21,117 nucleotides of DNA from Botryllus schlosseri (taxonomy: Eukaryota; Chordata; Ascidiacea; Stolidobranchia; Styelidae), in contig ATSW01000221.1 of assembly GCA_000444245.1 (NCBI GenBank), positions 1 to 21,117 on the forward strand. The letters are read 5' to 3'. This document shows, in pieces, positions 20,101 through 21,117 of this stretch. Both the position numbers and the translations under genes were made by a program. Within the stretch, counting starts at the first letter, position 1. Each line of letters starts with the position of its first letter. The notes beneath the pieces were generated by a model. The model did not search any database. It worked only from the letters and a program-made list of their open reading frames with translations, and was not told the DNA's origin.

Positions 20101-20718
20101 CTTTACCCAAGACATTACAGAAAAACTCACTCTCGGCGACCTAAACAAAATCAATAGCCTGAAAAAGGTCACCCAGTGAAAATGTAATTTTCAGCGGGAA
20201 ACTATTTCAAATCTGAACGACAGAATTAATAAAGCGATCTATTTGCACATTGTTTAGGCATGGTCGAGCTTGGCAGGGGTAGTTGAGCTTCTCGCTTACA
20301 AGCCATTGTGTCATAGATAACAATGAGATACAGCTAACCCATCATATAGCTATTTGATATGCAAATCAAAGATAATAGAGCCACACTAGAAATAGTTTAT
20401 AGCATGTTTTTAAATCACTCCTTCACATTTTTACGCAATGTTTGATAAAAGTTGCTGTAGAAATTGGCATGAAAAATGGAGAAAAGTTGCACTATAAAAA
20501 CCTTCCAAACAGTGTAAAACATCATCGTACATAGTTTCTGAGTATCTAGTAAGCTGTTGGAAGCTGTAAAAAAACTTGCCCTAATAATCAGTCGATTACC
20601 TGTCCAAAGTACCAGTCCATCCCTCCGATCCTGCGAGCTGAACCGTAATATTGCCTGCCCGTGTCGTTCATTACATATTCGTTCCTCCACTCGTCGTTTT
20701 TCATGTAAACATCGTCAT
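8012..20718 (-). CDS. TGM: Transglutaminase gene, 10 exons, 5' end outside window
   Basis: This gene encodes a protein-glutamine gamma-glutamyltransferase, a calcium-dependent enzyme that joins glutamine and lysine side chains. Ten exons join in phase at 20600-20718, 18327-18609, 17433-17563, 16245-16392, 14987-15185, 12148-12299, 12007-12076, 9862-10097, 8731-8874 and 8012-8149. They give about 540 residues: the end of the beta-sandwich, the catalytic core and both beta-barrels. The catalytic Cys lies in YGQCWVF, the His in FHVW, the Asp in ALDATPQ, and the Trp matching TGM2 W241 in DWVGSY. The nearest human match I recall is TGM1 or factor XIII A. Vertebrate proteins are about 690-820 residues, so the N-terminal domain must lie beyond the right edge. 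One exon carries a frame break, so the gene could be an assembly error or a decaying copy. The orthologue is not assigned. Confidence 0.93.
8150..8730. other. Last transglutaminase intron, no clear element
   Basis: Holds a short duplicated motif (AGTACT, TACTTTCATTACTG at about 8590-8700) that also appears loosely at 19665-19735. No complete element or exon was recognised. Confidence 0.45.
8731..8874 (-). CDS. TGM: Transglutaminase exon: beta-barrel 2, first half
   Basis: This exon encodes 48 residues in phase 0 from [20 protein letters not shown] to [31 protein letters not shown] matches the family pattern (human TGM1 VQIVFKNPLPVTLTN then FRLEGSG) of C-terminal barrel 2. The acceptor is gtttcag and the donor is AGT/gtaagt, a full consensus. 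A transposon remnant starts only about 21 bases upstream of the acceptor. Confidence 0.94.
8896..9277 (-). mobile_element. Truncated TGACTC-array hAT element, inverse to 15546-16095
   Basis: Read on the minus strand this matches the element at 15546-16095: the same start (GTAACCAAGTCATAAGGCTC), internal AACTTTGTTTGGTGATA, TTTCTGGTCGCATTTTC and CGGTCTTGGCCGTC landmarks, and TGACTCG clusters. The far end is cut off near 8896, about 21 bases from the acceptor of the 8731-8874 exon. Confidence 0.8.
9575..9641. mobile_element. TGACTC-array element fragment
   Basis: Several GACTTGA, GAGTCAAGTCGAGTCA and similar units end at TTACAACTCTG, the same terminal sequence as the copy ending at 9277. The other end is missing or too degraded to place. 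Confidence 0.6.
9862..10097 (-). CDS. TGM: Transglutaminase exon: beta-barrel 1 to barrel 2
   Basis: Two bases complete Gly, then 78 residues run from [20 protein letters not shown] to DKPALSVS. The segment [15 protein letters not shown] parallels the VELAPGASDRVTMPV region of human TGM1 in barrel 1. KPALSVS leads into barrel 2, like TPDLSLTL. The acceptor is ttccag and the donor is TCG/gtatgt in phase 0. The exon is GC-rich against AT-rich flanks. Confidence 0.93.
10382..10452. mobile_element. Terminal fragment of an hAT element
   Basis: CAGGGGTGGCAAACTTTTAC then GGCCTGAGGGTC and GCGGGCCACTTG resemble the terminus of Charlie-type hAT transposons (CAGGGGTGGGCAAAC, GCGGGCC). No inverse partner end was found, so it is a single end. 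Confidence 0.45.
10627..11790. repeat. Tandem duplication of a 191-bp unit, split by a transposon
   Basis: A unit starting near aattttcag, with ccaatactaaaagctagaaa and ctgccacaaaatattctacg, occurs at about 10627-10767 plus 11541-11598, and again at about 11599-11790. Allowing for the 773 bases of element and target duplication between, the period is 191 bases. The copies are closely similar. The second is uninterrupted. Confidence 0.85.
10768..11538. mobile_element. Tc1/mariner-class non-autonomous element with TA duplication
   Basis: The 771-base element starts CCGTAATTTTCC (10768-10779) and ends with its perfect inverse GGAAAATTACGG (11527-11538), each flanked by TA. The empty site is preserved in the tandem copy at about 11729-11735 (gatcTAcgtaaaat), which has a single TA. 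Three direct copies of a GTGCGTATTATACATGGG-like motif lie near the ends (about 10828, 11438, 11493). No transposase could be read. The termini look pogo/Tigger-like. Confidence 0.88.
12007..12076 (-). CDS. TGM: Transglutaminase exon: beta-barrel 1, small exon
   Basis: This small exon encodes 23 residues, from [16 protein letters not shown] to AKVMQYN, plus one base. It follows acceptor tttcag and ends at donor AACG/gtatgt. The phase agrees with both neighbours and the alternating hydrophobic pattern fits a beta strand of barrel 1. Sequence conservation in this domain is low across the family, so the assignment rests on phase, splice sites and position. Confidence 0.87.
12148..12299 (-). CDS. 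TGM: Transglutaminase exon: linker and start of beta-barrel 1
   Basis: Two bases complete the split Gly codon and 50 residues follow, from [11 protein letters not shown] to [16 protein letters not shown]. The latter resembles the strand that opens beta-barrel 1, where calcium-bound transglutaminases have a similar D-x-V-x-x-G-x-D pattern. The acceptor is attcag and the donor is TTCAAG/gtttgc. The next intron is only 71 bases and is the only one in this gene free of repeats. Confidence 0.9.
12395..12471 (+). mobile_element. TGACTC-array element, left-end fragment
   Basis: CAGGGTTGTAACCAAGTCAC, GCTCCGAGTCACAAGTCA and CTTTTATAGTTTTGACTCGA match the first 75 bases of the element at 15546 closely. 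The rest is absent. Confidence 0.75.
12775..13973 (-). mobile_element. hAT transposon, 1.2 kb, with exact 8-bp target duplication
   Basis: The element begins CAGGGGTTCTCA and ends TGAGAACCCCTG, exact inverse ends, with GTGGGCC/GGCCAC just inside each end. Both sides are flanked by TTCTAGAC (12767-12774 and 13974-13981), an 8-bp target duplication as made by hAT transposases. On the minus strand near 13240-13330, [13 protein letters not shown] resembles the C-terminal hAT dimerisation region (PNI-x2-LL-x-IL-x-TL) but the following S-x-ER-x-FS motif is not readable. It is probably a deletion derivative of an autonomous element. Confidence 0.88.
14241..14360 (+). mobile_element. TGACTC-array element, left part, interrupted
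   Basis: AGGGTTGTAACCAAGTCACG and TTTGACTCGAGTC repeats match the left part of the 15546 element. The element is then interrupted by the palindromic repeat at about 14360-14800; TGACTC-like sequence resumes at 14890-14975. Confidence 0.65.
14360..14800. repeat. Foldback element with long inverted arms
   Basis: A left arm starting AAAAATTTTGGCCGCAGCCG (from 14418) and containing TTCTTCAGAACGCCACCGTAA is mirrored by TTACGGTGGCGTTCTGAAGAA and CGGCTGCGGCCAAAATTTTT ending near 14773. A second pair inside (GCAGTCACGCAGAT and CTGCGTGACTGC, with AACTTTATAT/ATATAAAGTT) extends the stem. No coding capacity was seen. It sits inside a TGACTC-array element. Confidence 0.8.
14890..14975 (+). mobile_element. 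TGACTC-rich remnant beside a splice donor
   Basis: TTTGAGTCATGCACAGTCAC then ACAAATTGACTCAAGTTGAG resembles the right part of the 15546 element (GCGCAATGACTCGAG, ACAGATTGACTCGAG). It is probably the other half of the element that starts at 14241. It ends about ten bases before the donor of exon 14987-15185. Confidence 0.5.
14987..15185 (-). CDS. TGM: Transglutaminase exon: core C-terminus and calcium site
   Basis: This exon encodes 66 residues plus one base, opening [17 protein letters not shown], matching GLVYMKYDTPFIFAEVN of human TGM1. It continues to [20 protein letters not shown] at the end of the core. The region supplies calcium ligands in factor XIII A: Asn and Asp in EVNSD, and two Glu near YKFQEG. 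Here the first motif reads EVNGT, so the Asp position is Thr; the Glu in FAEG is kept and another Glu follows five residues later in the next exon. The acceptor is accag and the donor is GAAG/gtcggt. A TGACTC-rich repeat begins about ten bases after the donor. Confidence 0.95.
15251..15535. repeat. Palindromic element, diverged copy
   Basis: Inverted modules are ACAAAAACGATGCACAGCAAA with CAATTCCAACCGG on the left and CCGGTTGGAATTGAGCC with GCATGCATCGTTTTTGTGGA on the right, around an AT-rich centre. Same family as 3899-4404. Confidence 0.65.
15546..16095 (+). mobile_element. TGACTC-array hAT element, best copy
   Basis: The 550-base element begins CAAGGTTG...GTAACC and ends TTACAACCCTG. It is flanked by gttgatgg (15538-15545) and gttgatag (16096-16103), an 8-bp duplication with one difference. 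Both ends carry many TGACTC/GAGTCA units, often as TGACTCGAGTCA. The middle (about 15735-15930) is unique sequence shared with the inverted copy at 8896-9277. There is no transposase, so it must be moved in trans. Confidence 0.85.
16245..16392 (-). CDS. TGM: Transglutaminase exon with catalytic His and Asp
   Basis: After one base completing a split Trp codon, 49 residues run from [10 protein letters not shown] to PLDAIKQ. FHVW carries the catalytic His, and the Asp of [12 protein letters not shown] is the third member of the triad. Human TGM1 has NFHVWNDCW and VDATPQETSSG at the same place, a closer match than TGM2. The acceptor is atgaag and the donor is CAG/gtattc, ending in phase 0. GC content is very high for this window. 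Confidence 0.96.
16460..16640. repeat. AATTCTAAT-type degenerate repeat array
   Basis: Repeated attctaatctaat-like units in both orientations, ending near ctaatccggtcg. Similar units occur at about 10170-10220 and 19495-19570. The sequence could be subterminal repeats of another small element, but no termini were identified. Confidence 0.4.
16861..17337. repeat. Palindromic element, diverged copy
   Basis: Has AAAAACGATGCAAAACAAAT, AATTCCAACCGGTAGAAGCG and, inverted, CGCTTCAACCGGTCGGAAGT, then a second CTTCTACCGGTTGGAATTGAG. Paired CAACCCCGTGAATTTGTTGA and TGACAATTTCACGGGGTTGA at about 16921 and 17149 are an inner inverted pair. It belongs to the same family as 1803-2298. Confidence 0.65.
17433..17563 (-). 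CDS. TGM: Transglutaminase exon between Cys and His, with frame break
   Basis: The exon opens in phase after acceptor attacag and reads [15 protein letters not shown], then [13 protein letters not shown]. This is the conserved strand after the catalytic Cys (human VLRCLGIPTRVVTNY, SAHD). It closes with [15 protein letters not shown] at donor TTTG/gtaaga, which restores the Trp codon with the next exon. The two halves are in different frames. After the GAC of TID, four bases (TCAG) precede TAT GAT. Spacing in human TGM1 (MDIYFDEN) calls for six, so loss of two bases is the simplest reading; gain of one also fits the length. The conserved residues and perfect splice sites on both sides argue for a sequencing error or a recent mutation. 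Confidence 0.88.
17719..18151. mobile_element. hAT MITE, 433 bp, with exact 8-bp target duplication
   Basis: The element starts TAGGGCTGG and ends CCAGCCCTA. Both sides are flanked by ATCACAAG (17711-17718 and 18152-18159). Inside the ends, TTCGAGTACTCGAG and ACTCGAATACTTGA form further inverse similarity. No transposase is present. It lies in the transglutaminase intron just downstream of the catalytic-cysteine exon. Confidence 0.88.
18327..18609 (-). CDS. TGM: Transglutaminase exon with catalytic cysteine
   Basis: This exon encodes 94 residues from FEKEVLDAV to VFAGVLCT. The active-site motif YGQCWVF contains the catalytic Cys. Upstream are [14 protein letters not shown] and DWVGSYAIL, matching VNCNDDQGVLLGRW and SWIGSVDIL of human TGM2; the Trp of DWVG corresponds to transition-state Trp241. 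The acceptor is attacag and the donor is CACAG/gtattg, leaving one base of a split codon. In vertebrates, as I recall, this stretch is spread over more than one exon, so introns have been lost here or gained there. GC content is clearly higher than in the surrounding introns. Confidence 0.96.
18705..19222. mobile_element. Foldback MITE with terminal inverted repeats
   Basis: The left end AGGGGTGTTTAAAAACGA and right end ATTTTTGAACACCCT are inverse. Outer segments (TTGGCTACTTGATAAAGTTG and ATTTTATCAAGTAGCCAGT) mirror each other, and an inner palindrome centres near 19030. The flanks share atgttca on both sides (about 18697 and 19220), a possible target duplication. The inner arms match 3899-4235. 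This copy has lost part of its right inner arm. Confidence 0.75.
19247..19345 (-). repeat. Third copy of the dispersed repeat, inverted
   Basis: On the minus strand it reads GACGTCATGTTTTGTGATGC, GATTGTTGATATTCAATGTT and GTTGCTGACGATTACCCCTG, matching 6946-7055 closely and 3800-3898 in part. It adjoins the foldback element ending at 19222. Confidence 0.65.
19350..20599. other. Transglutaminase intron sequence, little recognised
   Basis: A short AATTCTAAT-rich stretch lies at 19495-19570 and a diverged AGTACTCC...GCTGACC motif at 19665-19735. Otherwise no exon, RNA gene or bounded element was recognised on either strand. Confidence 0.5.
20600..20718 (-). CDS. TGM: Transglutaminase exon: end of beta-sandwich, entry to core
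   Basis: This 119-base exon encodes 39 residues after a split codon. It contains [18 protein letters not shown] and YYGSARRIG, and ends WYFGQ. Human transglutaminases read DDAVY, EYVLNDTG, YVGSAKQI and WNFGQ at the same points. The acceptor is gcag at the high-coordinate end and the donor is CAG/gtaatc. As I recall, 119 bases is also the length of the equivalent vertebrate exon, so this boundary is old. The preceding exon, for the N-terminal beta-sandwich, was not found in the 400 bases to the right and must lie outside the window. Confidence 0.93.
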
Positions 20719-20850
20719 CTGCATTATAGAGCGCATTATCAAGGTACAGAACACCATAAGAGCAAGGACTAAAGAGTCAGGCAAGTGATACAATGAAAAA
20801 GACAGACTGGAAACGAAATCAGTAAGGCGATCCTGGCGATAACTTCCGAC

Positions 20851-21060
20851 CAGGGTTGAAATGACTCAAGTCGAGTCGGACTCCACAACAAATTTTCTTT
20901 GACTCGAGTCATGTTCTTAAAAATGGAAAATTACTAGACTCGAGTCAATTAGTGTACTGACTCCTCTTGTACTCGAGTCATTTTGCATGACTTGAGCAAG
21001 TCATATGACTCGAGACATTCTCTATTACATTATTCAAGTCTTGTGTATCAGGTCGCATAC
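20851..21060 (+). mobile_element. TGACTC-array element, running toward the right edge
   Basis: Begins CAGGGTTGAAATGACTCAAG and continues with TGACTCGAGTCA-like units to about 21020. The right end is beyond the window or lost. It lies in the transglutaminase intron upstream of the first recovered exon. Confidence 0.7.
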
Positions 21061-21117
21061 TTGAAAAATAGGAGCTGAAACCCTATCATATATATTTTAT
21101 ATCACCCAACTGAGACT

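Overview
The window is draft nuclear DNA from an animal, most likely an invertebrate bilaterian. It is AT-rich, its genes are split by standard GT-AG introns, and four unresolved bases (N) lie between 3492 and 3582. No prokaryotic operon, rRNA, CRISPR array or intact tRNA was seen. I cannot name the species from sequence alone.

Two host genes lie head-to-tail on the minus strand. On the right (8012-20718) is a transglutaminase gene. Ten exons were recovered with matching splice phases. They run from the end of the N-terminal beta-sandwich, through the complete Cys-His-Asp catalytic core, to both C-terminal beta-barrels and the stop codon. The first exons lie beyond the right edge. The exon between the Cys and His exons (17433-17563) carries a frame break, which is either an assembly error, an allele, or the mark of a decaying copy.

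On the left (2530-6195) is the 5' two thirds of an SLC10A7-like membrane protein gene. Exons 1-6 are present, including the start codon, and the remaining exons lie beyond the left edge. The 1.8 kb between the two genes (6196-8011) should hold the transglutaminase 3' UTR and the SLC10A7 promoter.

The introns and spacers are packed with short non-autonomous DNA transposons. There are at least three hAT-type elements with recognisable 8-bp target duplications, one of about 1.2 kb with a possible transposase relic. One family of elements is built largely from TGACTCGAGTCA repeats. There is a Tc1/mariner-class element whose empty site survives in a neighbouring tandem duplicate, several foldback (palindromic) elements, and a tRNA-derived SINE. 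Several abut exon boundaries closely. A weak B-box-like coding relic lies on the plus strand inside an SLC10A7 intron.

I found no convincing new biological system. The most notable points are the frame break in the transglutaminase core, the replacement of one calcium-site residue, the TGACTC-array element family, and the nested transposon with its preserved empty site.
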